Assembly (NCBI GenBank): GCA_038373865.1
Contig: JAXGGA010002946.1
Coordinates: 1-64,000, forward strand
Length of the DNA: 64,000 nucleotides
Source of the DNA: Uloborus plumipes
Taxonomy: Eukaryota > Arthropoda > Arachnida > Araneae > Uloboridae
Direction: 5' to 3'
Shown: positions 48,945 through 60,049 of the stretch, piece by piece
Numbering within the stretch: the first letter of the stretch is position 1
Layout of the letters: every line of letters begins with the position of its first letter
The notes under the pieces: model-generated
The model's input: the letters and a program-made list of their open reading frames with translations, nothing else
What the model was told of the DNA's origin: nothing
Databases searched by the model: none
Translations under genes and position numbers: made by a program

Positions 48945-49685
48945 AATACAAATACAAATACAAATGTGACGACCAGCAGCAGGCTTTGGGCCCAACTGGG
49001 CTGGTCCAAGTCAAATTAAAGACCCCAATGAAGATCAATGACCCTCTTAAAGCTATCTAGTCCATTGCTCCTTACCGCTTCTTCCTGTAAACTGTTCCAA
49101 GTTCCCACTACCCTGCTAAAATAGTAATTTTTTGGAATTTCCAGAATAGCCTGAGATTTGAACAGCTTAAAACAATGACCCCTTGTCCTGCTTTCTGTGC
49201 AAAAATCTAACCCTGCAACATCATTCATTTTAATAAATTTAAATAACTGAATCATGTCCCCTCTGGTTCTCCATTGCTCAAGACTATACATATTAAGCAT
49301 TCTAAGTCTGGAATCATAGTCTAAATTAGAAAATCCGTTTACTAACCTTGTAGCCCTTCTTTATACCCTTTCCAATAAATTAATATCTTTCTTCAGATAA
49401 GGAGACCAAAACTGAACAGCATACTCCAAATGAGGTCTTACCAAACTTATATATAGAGGCAGGAGAACCTTCTTAGACTTGTTTGAAATAGATCTATTTA
49501 TAAACCCAAGCATCCTATTTGCTCTGTTACTAGTTATGCTGCACTGTTGGCTAAACTTGAAATCCTGATTTATTAAGACACCTAGATCCATAACGTTATC
49601 TGCCTTACTAATGACTGAACCTTGTAAATAATAGCTTGTATGCTTATTTGCATGACCTAAATGCAGCACTTGACATTTTCCATCA
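48945..49685 (-). pseudogene. 5'-truncated LINE reverse-transcriptase C-terminus (CR1/L2-like)
   Basis: Reading leftward from about 49685, a frame of about 215 codons matches the C-terminal end of non-LTR reverse transcriptases. It includes CQVLHLGHANKH, then DLGVLINQDFKF, then LYISLVRPHLEYAVQFWSP and NLLERV, and ends with the downstream arginine-rich and WNSL motifs characteristic of CR1/L2/Jockey-type ORF2. A single in-frame stop (49361-49363), where the family normally has Gln between ERV and RRATR, splits it. The frame then continues to a stop at 49016. The 3' end has a short untranslated region and a tail of three ATTTGT units (minus strand). All upstream domains are missing, so it is dead on arrival by 5' truncation. 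It lies inside the satellite array. Confidence 0.9.
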
Positions 49686-50519
49686 TAATAAAATATTAGA
49701 AGAAATATTGTATTTTATGCAATGCAAGATTGAGTAGTAGATAATATTGAGAGTCTTTAAATTTTGAATGCAAGTACATATCAGAGTAAAAAGGAGTTGA
49801 AATTAAAAAGTAAATAAAAACTAAAGTGAGTGATAAACCAGTGAGTCATAATAGAAGATTAGATGATATATTTCATACTTTATGCAATGCAAGATTCAGT
49901 CGTTCGCTTTCCAGAGAGAGTCTTAACTACGGTCTAAATACAGTTACATATGGACGACAAAAGAAGTTGAAAAAAGAAAAAGTGTAAAAACTATAACTGA
50001 AACATACCTCAAAGTGGCATAAAAGATGATAAGAAGAAGTGTTTTATGCAATACAAGATTTAACAGTAGATCTTATTGAAACCTTTTACATTGCAGCCTA
50101 AATGCAGGTACATATATCAGGGTAAAAAAAGTTAAAACTTGAAAACGTTTAAAAAACTGAATTGATATAAGACTGTAGCATGGCATTGTAAAAGATTAGA
50201 TGAAATTTTGCATTTTATGCGATGCAGTAGTTTATTTATTGAATGGAATTCTCATATTATTATTGCTGGAATTAGAAAACTCTAAACTGAGTACTATCTC
50301 GGTGCTTCATGATTGAATAATTTGGAAAATATTGTATCTTATATAAAATACAAGAAATTATGGTTTAATTTAAATGCAGGTACAAGGATAACATAAGTTG
50401 TAATTAGAAGACTTTTAGAGCCAGAAATCTGAGTAATAAACTCAGCGTATCGTCATAAAAGGTTGTGGTAAGTGTTGTATATGGTATGCAAAACAAGATT
50501 TTCTTAAAATAAATAAGTA

Positions 50520-52755
50520 AATGAATCAGCGCCTAATCACTCATTTTGAAAGTGATAAATTTTCCAGTTTTTGAAAAGTAAATACAGATAGATCTGTATA
50601 ATAACTACAGTATTTGTGCTCAGTACTGTAGTAAAATTTTGCTATTAAATCGTTTCTCGCTTTTTGTCAGTTTACTTTAGCCGTATAATTTCGTTTAATG
50701 GTATGCTTGTGTTTTCCAAACTAGAGTATAATATTTAAATTGTTTTCCTATTGTTTAAAATGTCTTCCAGTTACGTGCTCAACTTCAAGAGGAAACTCAA
50801 TCAAAATTATATAATTAATCTTTTACGAGATGAAAAATACACTTTGAGTAGATGCAAATATTTGGAAGAATATACTTTTTATTGCAAAAAAGTTGTTGAT
50901 TAACAGGAATTAGAATTTTTTTTAAGGTTCTGTTTCAGTTGGAAAACATTTTAGGGCATTCTACAAAGAACCGAAGATAATTTTTTCGTTAACTTCTATA
51001 ATGATTGGCACCAGTTCGAGGAATTTTAATGACATCTATGTTTTTCGACTTTTACTACAGATATTTGAAAAGCTACTGCCTATCAGAGAAGAAAAAAAAA
51101 GCGGGGTGTAGTAACTGTCTTGTAAAAAAATTTCATGCAAAATATTTTCTCTTCGGCGTTTTTACTTTTAATGCCTTATTGTAATGCAAAACAAATATAG
51201 AAAGAATGAAAACCAGATTCAAAATCGCTAATTCACTGGCAATTTGTGAAGACTTATGAATAATTGATTTTAGATAAAGGATTAGTGCTTCTGAAATAAC
51301 TTATTGCATAGAAAAATTAAAAGAATACTACTTTCAATTTCGTTATTGAATTTCCTAATCATCTCTTTTTAGACTCATTATTTAGAATTTAGATGGATCC
51401 TTTTGTTTCTGGAGTTAGTACCGCAAGGTTAAATCTATGTAATTATCCGAAATAATTGGCCTTTCAGGTAGTGCGAGCTCTAGAAATCTTCATAATTGGC
51501 CGCAGAAGGAAAGATTGGATCTGTAATTTTTTGGATGTTGTTTTATAAAATAGTCTTGCTGTTAGTAACGTTCCTTGAAGAGGTATTGTATGATGAAGCA
51601 TAAATGAGTATAAATGATGAAAGAGTTTTTAAAAATGCAATCTTTAGCTTAAAATCTTATTTACATTGCTTTTTGAGTACATTTTTGATTTTTCACATTA
51701 AAAAAAAATCATTTAAATTAACTAAATTTATTTTGTAAAAAAATATTTTTTTCTTTTATGCGGTTGCTAAGTGTTAAAAATCAAAACGCTTTCTGAAAAT
51801 GTTAGAAAGAAAAACTCACACACATACTACATTGATTTATTTTAGAAGAAAAGAAAATAATATTGTAAACAAAGAGAATCAAAAGAAGAATAACAGGTTT
51901 TGGTCGTTTTTGTTGTCATATATTTTGAGCATAGAGCTATTTATACATTCATTTTATAAATTTTTAATTATAGCCAAAAGTCGAGGGATAAATAATTTAA
52001 ATCATTTGATTTCAATCAGTGATTTTAATCGCAATTAAAATGAATTGTTCTCTTTTTTTTAAAATCATTGATTCAAATCATTTTTTTTACATTAAACTTT
52101 AAAAATCAGCTTGAAAATTCAAAATTTCACTAGCTTTGCCTTTTTCTTTATTAGCACAACTTTTCTTAATTATTTTTGATCGTTTTCCTATGGTTGACCT
52201 CATCACCGAACTACTCTTCTCTATTCTAAGTCTGTCTTCTTAATTAACAAGAAAATTCAAAGTTTTAGATAGTCAGTAGCTAGTAGGACTTTTAAGTTAA
52301 TCACCACTTCTTTTATTAGTAGTAGCCACTTAATCCTGAACTTTTTCTTTCTTATGAAAGCATCTAGAAATCTTGCGCCACTGCACAAAAAGAAGAGTAT
52401 TTCTAAATTTATTGCAAATGACTCAAGTTGATACATTGCATGTACATTTGTATAAACTGCAAAACAAGAAAGATAAATTGAAAAAGTATTTTGCTACAAC
52501 CATCAACTCTTGTCAAAAAAGTTAATTTATGCAAGATATGAATAGAAAAAAAACAAAAGATATTTGAAAATACGTACTTATCAAATGACCACCGAAATTA
52601 CATTCGTGAATCGTCTTTTTTATTTGACAGTATTCTTTTATTATAAAGTAGTAGGATTTTTGATTTTATATTTGACTCTGCCTGTGAAGATAACTGAGAT
52701 AGGCAATATGGCTCTAAGCAAGGGTTCTATAGCAAATGTATCCCCCCCCCCCCAC
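50520..52755. other. AT-rich unique sequence, nothing recognised
   Basis: No transposon ends or convincing frames. A palindromic-looking series of ATTTAAATCATTTGATTT words lies near 51990-52090. A C13 run lies near 52743-52754. Confidence 0.45.
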
Positions 52756-52764
52756 TATCTCTTG

Positions 52765-53016
52765 TACTGCAAAAAATAAACTGATGTTCATATAGTATAA
52801 TTCTGGCAGCTGAGGTTCCAGTTTAAAACCGTAAAATGCACAGTAATAAGCTGTAAAATTAGCAATTTAGTTTATTACTGTAGAATTGGCAATTTTACAG
52901 TTTAGTACTGTAAAATTAGAAATTTTAGTTTTATACTATAAAATGAGCATTTTTTAGTTTATTACTATAAAATGAGCTGTACTATACTGTAAAAACAACA
53001 TTCCATTTTTACAGTG
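52765..53016 (+). mobile_element. CACTG-family MITE copy
   Basis: The left end TACTGCAAAAAATAAACTG (CA lost or mutated) and the right end CATTTTTACAGTG enclose the GGCAGCTGAGGTTCCAG module and TTACTGTA units. The target duplication is not preserved. Confidence 0.75.
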
Positions 53017-53029
53017 TGGTATTTTGCAT

Positions 53030-53215
53030 TTACAATACAGTAAATAGTCAATATTCCAAGCCTCACTAAGCCGGACTTCGCTTTATTTGGACAGTCATTT
53101 AGATGTACAAGCAGCATAAATAAAAATTCAGTTATTTCTGCAGACCTGTGGTGTGTATGCAGCGCGGCGCAAACAGCTACCTTCGTGTCGGCGACGTTCA
53201 AAAGTCGTCTGTAGC
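53030..53215. other. CpG-containing unique patch
   Basis: GCAGCGCGGCGCAAACAG and GTCGGCGACGTTC (53159-53200) stand out by CpG content. A minus-strand frame of 78 codons crosses it without a recognisable domain. Confidence 0.25.
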
Positions 53216-53217
53216 AG

Positions 53218-53830
53218 TAAGTTGGAGTGTTGTTTAAAATTTTTACTGTTTTTTTTTTAATGCATCGTGGCTCAATTTATAAGTTATTTTGTTAAACCCA
53301 CACTTTCACTAATTCAGGTAACCTGGATCCCCTATTAGTCCAGATTAAGAAGGTTCTACACTAAACATGCACAAAAGATTTCTAGTTAAATGGATGTCTA
53401 AAATTATGTTTTTAATGGAGTTTGAAACATTATAAAATTGAATTGCAAATGTCGGAAAAATAAATTAAGTGAACATTTAGCATAAAATTGCAAATATGAA
53501 GCAATTCCGTCTACAACACGTTAACTTGGAGTGTTGTTTACAATTTTTACTGTTTATTGTAGTTTTTTTATGTATCTTGGCTCAATTTATAGGTTATTTT
53601 GTTAAATCCACTTTCATTAATTCAGATAACCTGGATCCCTTATTAGTCCAGATGAAGAAGGGTCTACAGCAAGAATACACAAAAAAATCTTCTAATTTAA
53701 AAATTTGTTCAAAACAAATGCTAATGTTTTTCAATAATTTTTAAATATAACTCAAATTATCGAAAAACTAAATGAAGTAAATATGCATATAATAGCAAAT
53801 AGCAAGCAATTCGATCTGCAACACATTAGA
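53218..53830 (+). repeat. Two-copy tandem repeat, 304-bp unit
   Basis: TTGGAGTGTTGTTTA starts copy 1 at 53222 and copy 2 at 53526. Both copies contain GGCTCAATTTATA, GTTATTTTGTTAAA, AACCTGGATCCC and TTATTAGTCCAGAT in order. The AGTCCAGAT-AAGAAGG-TCTACA stretch resembles (reverse-complemented) a pogo-type terminus, so the unit may include a transposon end. Confidence 0.85.
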
Positions 53831-53839
53831 TATTTTTAA

Positions 53840-54900
53840 AAAATGTTCCATTCAAATAAAAATGTCATAAAATATTTTTCGTATTTTACTCAATTTAATT
53901 TTTTTTTCGATAGGAAATGCCACATTACAGGTAGTGTCATAAATCACATTACCACAGTCAAAAACAAAATTAAAATAATGAAACTCGTACTCGAGATAGC
54001 ACATTACCAATATATTTTAGTTACTCTCAAATTTGTTTCCAATATTTTGTTTGCCGAGCAATTTTTCTCTGACTTTCTCAAGACAAGTAAAATACCCAGA
54101 AGATCATTTTGCTTTTTTGCTTCCGTGTCTCTCAAAATTTATTGGTAGTATAGTATCCCTTCTTTATTTGAATTGCATATTTTTTCCCGATACTCATCAT
54201 TTTCCAATTTTTCGTTACTGTAAATTAATGACGCAGCAACAAGCGTGTGGGGCCCGCTTTATTCAGTTTTAAAAGGCAAATTATACGATGGAATGAACTT
54301 TCTTTAACGTAAATATTGTCTTGCTTTTTGTCAGAATAAAGCAAAGTAATTTAAAAACACTCCTTTTCCAGCTAGTCAATTAAGACAAATAGATAAAACG
54401 TTGAAATTTTAAAGGCGAAATATGTTAACTTCATAGTAATGCATTCAAACAACAAATGCAACACTATAGTAATAATATTAACTTTTAATGTGTCTGTAGG
54501 TGGATTTATTTAACAGCTGCTGTTTTTTTATGAATAAATATCTTTCTTTGGTACGATAATTTTTTGAATAAATTTGGAAGAATTAAAAATAATTTTCTTA
54601 CTTTTCTTTGCGAAAAGGTTAAACTGAAATTTTTCGTCTCCATGGGTAGGTTGTTACAATTCCGTTACAAGCCCCTTTTTTGAAGTAGTAACCCCTTTTA
54701 TTTAAAGTGCAAAATCAGATGTATTTTTCATTGTAATGATTCATTTTTAAATATAGTTACTAATATGTAATATATCTCTTACACTATTAGTTCACGAAGG
54801 TCAGCTTTTGAATTTAGTAGACATGATTTCATCAATTACTTGATGCCTTTTGAGCATTTTATGGTCAGTTATTTATTTTTTGAAGTGGCGATTGATAACG
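53840..54900. other. AT-rich sequence, nothing recognised
   Basis: A 101-codon plus frame (53843-54148) and an overlapping 79-codon frame have no recognisable content. Confidence 0.4.
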
Positions 54901-54910
54901 GATTTTTTAA

Positions 54911-55422
54911 CCCATTAATGCCCAGCGTCCCTTTTTAGGGACGGTCCAAAAAAGGGTCTGAATTTCCCCCAAATGAACATTTCAACCAAATAATAATGTT
55001 CAATTAGTACCTCGGTATTGTTTCAATTCATTATTGACAGATTGTAGCCCATAACCATTATAAAATGTGTTCTGTAGCAGTTTTAATATGACCTTTATAA
55101 AAAATGACATCGTTCACAATCTCAAGAAAAAAAGCTAAATTTTTAAAGTTATTCCCAGCTTCCCAGTTTATGTTAATTGCTGATTTTATTTCTTATTATA
55201 AAATGTCTATTTATATATTATATTGTAGGTAGAAAAAAAATTAAGTAAAACAAGTATATACCCTCTGGGGTCTATCGTAACTTTTAAAGGACGATTTTTC
55301 TTTCCTTAATAAAAAAATTATTTTTTACATAATATTTTTTAATGATTTTTCCTGTCCATTAAACACTGTTTGTTACCAGTATACAAAATATCTTTGGGAA
55401 AAAAATGTCAGGAATTAATGGG
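54911..55422 (+). mobile_element. piggyBac-like MITE, copy 2
   Basis: TTAA at 54907-54910 precedes CCCATTAATGCC. The right end is GGAATTAATGGG followed by TTAG (one change from TTAA). It is 512 bp long, collinear with 19030-19540 and in the same orientation. No transposase frame. Confidence 0.87.
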
Positions 55423-55439
55423 TTAGTTACCGTTTTTTG

Positions 55440-58400
55440 CATTAAGTAACCCTGAGGCCTGCGGTAGCCTCTAAACTGGCTTTTCATCTTGAATTTTTAA
55501 TCTCCTGCTAGCTGTAAAAAGACAGAAAAAATGAAAAAAAAAAAGAGAAAAAAGTTGGAGAGAAACATAACTATGCGAATTTTTGAATCTCTATGCAGAA
55601 AGTAGAAGTAAATTTAACAATTTTAAGGAGATTTACATAACTAATGTGTTACAACAGTGTTGAGGGGCACTTCATGGTATAGCGTGTGTAACAATTTGGA
55701 CGAACTTTTCATTATGTCGATTACTGCTTCGTTGTGTCCATTTGTTCTGAAATTTTTGTCTTTTTTAATTGTTATGTTTTAATGATAGTTACTTGTCACG
55801 TGTAGGAAGGACACACGTTCGAATATCAGCTTTAGAGTTCTTATGTCGAGAAATATATCCACCAATCCTATTGTAACAAATTTATTAATTTATACTTTGC
55901 TTTCGTACTAAGTATTTTTTGTTTATTGTTTGTTTTAAAAAGAAAAAAAATAGTGTGCCATTTCGCAGAAACTCAGACATTTTGTCCCATTCGGTGACAG
56001 CTCTGTATTTTGAGTCAAAAGTAATATTTAAGAAATGTAGAAAAGATAGATTTTTGCCTATAATACTACCCTTTCAGTAACGGGCCCCGGTGTACAGGTC
56101 ATGCACTTCGAACAGCCGCCAGTGATTTAATAATTAATTAAATTACTCAATTTTTTAGTATTTAACTCTTTATTGTCTGAATATTATTATCTATGCAAAA
56201 ATTTCTCGCTTTGGGATTGGGTGATTGGTTTTGACTCGTTTTTACATTTGTGGATTCTTGTTGCAAAGGCATTTTTGTCTCTTGTCTGATTTTTTTAGAA
56301 ATATACAACTTTCTATTAATCATTTTAAATGCTTATAATAAGAACTATTATTATTTTGTAAACATTTTACAATGAAGTTTACTTGATGTTCCATCGTGTT
56401 TTTTTTTTTTTTTTTTTTCTTTTTGTTGAAATATTCATTTCAAAATATATGTCCGGAAAATTAGACACACCATAACTCTTTTAGTTTTTTCCCTAAGAGC
56501 TTAAAATTATGTTTGTAAGATCTTCTCACCCGTAGTACTCTATTACTATCTACAAAATAGGAAGTTCTTCGTAACCTATTCCATAATGTTTGACTGCAGG
56601 AGTTAAATAGTGTTGAGGGGATAGTCCGGTTTCGGAAAAATAGTTTTCGTTCTAAATATCTCCCAGAATGCATTCTACGCTTCATGTTTTTATTTAAACA
56701 ATGTTTCTTTCAGCATTAACTTCCTAAAAAGTGCTCTTGTATTTAAAAAGTTATGATTTGTACGTGTACACGTAAAAATCATTACTTTTCAAATACAAAA
56801 GTTTTTTTAAAAAGTTGATCCTTCATAATGTGGTACATAATGATTTCTTATATTCCAATATAGTTAAACTTCAAGCCAATGCTTAAAATCTCAGGAATAA
56901 AGTGCATAATATGCTTAAAACATCACTCCTGTGCAAAAATATTGGTTATAGTTTAGCACTATGTTTTACCACCACATTTAATAGTAAAATCATTCGTCAT
57001 GCTCTTTTAAGTTGCATCTCTGGTATGTGTCATTATGTTTTATTTTTTCTCTGCTACCGATTCACCAGCCTCGTCAGCTTCCAAAGGAACATGTTTTCTC
57101 CCATCCTCAGTAAAAATATGGCTTAAAATTTTGCCACCCCTTTCTCACCTTGCCAGAAGCGCCATAAGCTTTTAATATTTTACCTTGTGTTATGATATTT
57201 TGTAGTGTATATTGTACAATGTACGAACATCTTTGATTAAGAACTATTAAATTATGACGCAGAGGCTCTCCTTGATAATTAAGTATTGAATTACTGGTGA
57301 AGCGTGTTTGAAAATGCAAATTTGCTTTCTTTTACCCTAAGTTACTTATAAGGATTTTTGTCTTATCTTAGTCCACCAAATAGTTGTTCAAGGATTGAAG
57401 CTAAGGAGCAATACATTATAACTTAGGCCAAGATAAAGAAAATTTGACTTTGCATTGTGATATTGATCGAAAGTGATCGAACATGATCGAAACAATTACG
57501 AGCCAATATCGTCATATCCCCCCAAACAATATTGCACCTAGCACTATTTCCTGCTGAAGTGAGTCAAAAAAAAAATCGTTGAAGATAAAACCCCATAATC
57601 TCCGTTTAATATTTTTTTATAACACATGGTTTAGCGTTTTTCTAACTGCGGTGGCTTCGAAGTGTACCACTAATAATAGAGACCTTGTAATAAAAGTTTG
57701 ATTGAGCTTTCTACAAACATTTCTAAACGTAAATGGTTGAGACTTTAGACTTAATGGGCAATATTGCCATTTTACTGGTATGGCTAGGTTATTTTTTGGA
57801 TTTTTCAATAAAATATCAAGAACTTTAAATTGGTATTTTAATGCAATACTCCTCATTTAACGAACTGTGTTTGAATAAGAATTTAATGTTATTTCCCTTT
57901 ATGTACTGCAAGCTTATTTTCTCCTTTTCTAAAAAAAAAAACAAATAAACAGAGTAAAACTAATTTAAATTATCAGGAAGTAAAAAAAAAATATTAGAGT
58001 GATTAAATTTTAACTTTGTTAACTTTTGGAAAGTGCTTGAGAAAAGAAGAGAGATGTAACACATGGATTTTTTTCAAATAGTTATTTGATTATATGTTAT
58101 TATTTTTCGTCTAGGAACTACATTTATATTTTTCCAGTTCTTAAAAATCTATATAAAAATATAAACGGTGAATGAACGTATGTGAATGAGTGTATATTCT
58201 TTATACGAATCCGACAGTAGTTTACAACAGAATTTCGGCATATTTTGCACAAAGTTCCTTCGATGCTCAAGAATTCATAGTTGTTTCCTCATTTTATTTA
58301 TTTACTTATTTTTTGGATATTTAAAAGAGATTTAAATTCAGATTTTGAGTCATAAAAAAATTATTCGTTTTTATACGTTGACGGGAAAGTTTACAATTAA

Positions 58401-58490
58401 TTATTTCTCTTATTTAAGTCAGATTGTTTGAACGTGCGCCAATTGGCACAATTTTATTTTCTAAGTTGATGCCATGCAACTCAGCTTCTC
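55440..58490. other. AT-rich unique sequence, one basic open frame
   Basis: Mostly featureless. A 74-codon minus frame (56461-56685) is unusually rich in Arg and Lys (RRMHSGRYLERKLF; SYKHNFKLLGKKLKELW) and lies in slightly better-balanced sequence. It may be the remnant of a nucleic-acid-binding or transposon protein, but I do not recognise it. Confidence 0.3.
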
Positions 58491-58491
58491 T

Positions 58492-58519
58492 TCTCTACCA
58501 ATAATAAAGCTGAAGGTGG

Positions 58520-58557
<38 letters not shown>

Positions 58558-59990
58558 TACGCGCGTAGCGCCAAAACCGTTCGGTCGATTTTCATGCCAC
58601 TTGGCACAACATTAGTTTGTAGCATGTAGTTTTGCACCTCGAAGCGATTTTTCGATAATTCCATTTCGTTCTTTTTCTATTCGAATTCTTAGCGGAAATT
58701 CGATAAAATAGGGAAGAAATATTTCATACACATTTTCAAGTCTTATGTCATTCGAAAGCTTGAAATTTTCTGCACAAAATGAAGTTTTTTCGAAGTTTCT
58801 ACGATCATCAGGAGAGCTGTAGCAATTGTTTTTAGAATCCCGGAATTCAAGGCTTAACTTCAGTAAAGCAAGCCATACGATTCTAAAATGGTTGAACTCG
58901 AGAATGAAATTTGTTTGAAAAAAAAGAAGAAATGAATTATTTTATCAACGGAAATCAACTTTTCATGTTGTTACCATGGTTACGTGTTCATACTTATTTT
59001 TGTTTCGTTCTTTTTCCAGCGTTGCCAGACGTAGTATTTTTGATACTATGGTAGTATTTTTTCGGCCCAAATAAGGAGCGTAGTATTTTTCCGGCAACCC
59101 TGTTTCCAATATACTAATGACTTAATTGAAAGATTTGGCGGATTTTTTTTTTTTTCATTTCATGGATTTCGCATTTCAGCAATATTGATTTTGGCAACGT
59201 TTGGAAACAGTCGCCTATTTAGCGAGAAAGGGGTACCCAAAGCACAAAGATTAACCAAATATCGTAAGATTGCGACATTGCAACGTTCTTTTTAAAGTGT
59301 TTCATTTCGGAAAATGTATTGTTTTGTTTTTAAAGCTAGGGAAGGAAACTTTCTTCTTCTTTCAAATTTTGGTAAGATTTCTGTTGGTTTCTGTGAGCAA
59401 CAAAATTGTTCATATTTTCTCTTTTGGCTTATTTTTGTGAATTTCCCCTTTGGGTTTCATTTGAATGTCACAAGGGGATGCTTTATCCCTTTTATGGAGT
59501 AAATCAGTGTTAATTTCAATGCAGATGAATTGGCGCGAACACTTGGCAATATTTCGCCAAGCCTTTTGTCGTCAAGTATTTGTCGCCAATTTGGCGACAA
59601 ATTTGGCGATTAATTTTTTTTTGGGTTCAATTTGGCGCTATTGGCGATATTTTGCGAAAAATCCACTGAATGATGTTAAAATCGGCGATATTTAGGAGAT
59701 TAATCATTGTAAAACATTTTTTTGCATTGTTTCGTGGCAAACTAGGGATTTCAATGTTTGAATTGTTATCTTGCTCCCTCCAAGCACTACTTTAGCACTT
59801 AAGGCATCTACTAAGAAATGTACACGTAAAAGGAAGTAGTGTAGGGTCCATACCAAATTTTTATGTCATACTTTGAAGGAATTGTAGATGAATTATAACT
59901 AAAATAAGAGTATTTTTTCTGCTATATCAATTATTTTACAAATGAACTTTTAATTTTATACCACGGGCAAAGCCGTGCGGGTACCGCTAC
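58492..59990 (+). mobile_element. Non-autonomous Helitron
   Basis: Starts TCTCTACCAATAATAAAGCT, the 5' TC end seen in many arthropod Helitrons. A (CTGT)n stretch (58522-58557) and ACGCGCGTAGCGCCAAAACC follow. It ends in the hairpin CACGGGCAAAGCCGTG plus CGGGTACCGCTAC before T; the expected CTAG is changed to CTAC. About 1.5 kb with no Rep or helicase frame. The interior contains a GTAGTATTTTTGATACTATG repeat (about 59031) and GGCGACAAATTTGGCGA words (about 59590), plus an X-box-like GTTACCATGGTTAC at 58970-58983. Confidence 0.78.
58522..58557. repeat. (CTGT)n microsatellite
   Basis: Nine uninterrupted CTGT units inside the Helitron 5' region, a usual companion of this Helitron group. Confidence 0.95.
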
Positions 59991-60049
59991 TATAAAATAA
60001 TAAATAAAGATAGTTTTATTCCATTGATATGAAAAATAATTATTTAATT

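Larger units (their letters stand above)
45990..50500 (+). repeat. 4.5-kb satellite of about 167-bp units, two alternating types
   Basis: The landmark CATAATAGAAGATT recurs roughly every 130-200 bases (about 25 times). Type A units carry ATAGGTACATATCAAGGAC, GGCATTAGAAAGCGTTTAA and an ACAGCGTGGCACAATAG end. Type B units carry CTAAATACAAGTGCATAC, AGAAAACGTTCAAAAACC and a CTCAGTGTGTCATAATAG end. In the left part they alternate (A near 46085, 46417, 46728; B between), giving a dimer of about 320-330 bp. Units decay toward the right edge. The unit length is close to nucleosome spacing. No protein is encoded. Confidence 0.9.

Noticed and set aside
56461..56685. Basic 74-codon open frame as a transposase or ribosomal protein
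   Set aside because: Arg/Lys-rich but no family motif could be recognised; naming it would be a guess.
58970..58983. Third strong X-box (GTTACCATGGTTAC)
   Set aside because: It departs from the RFX dyad at two positions and lies inside a Helitron, so it is not counted as a perfect site.
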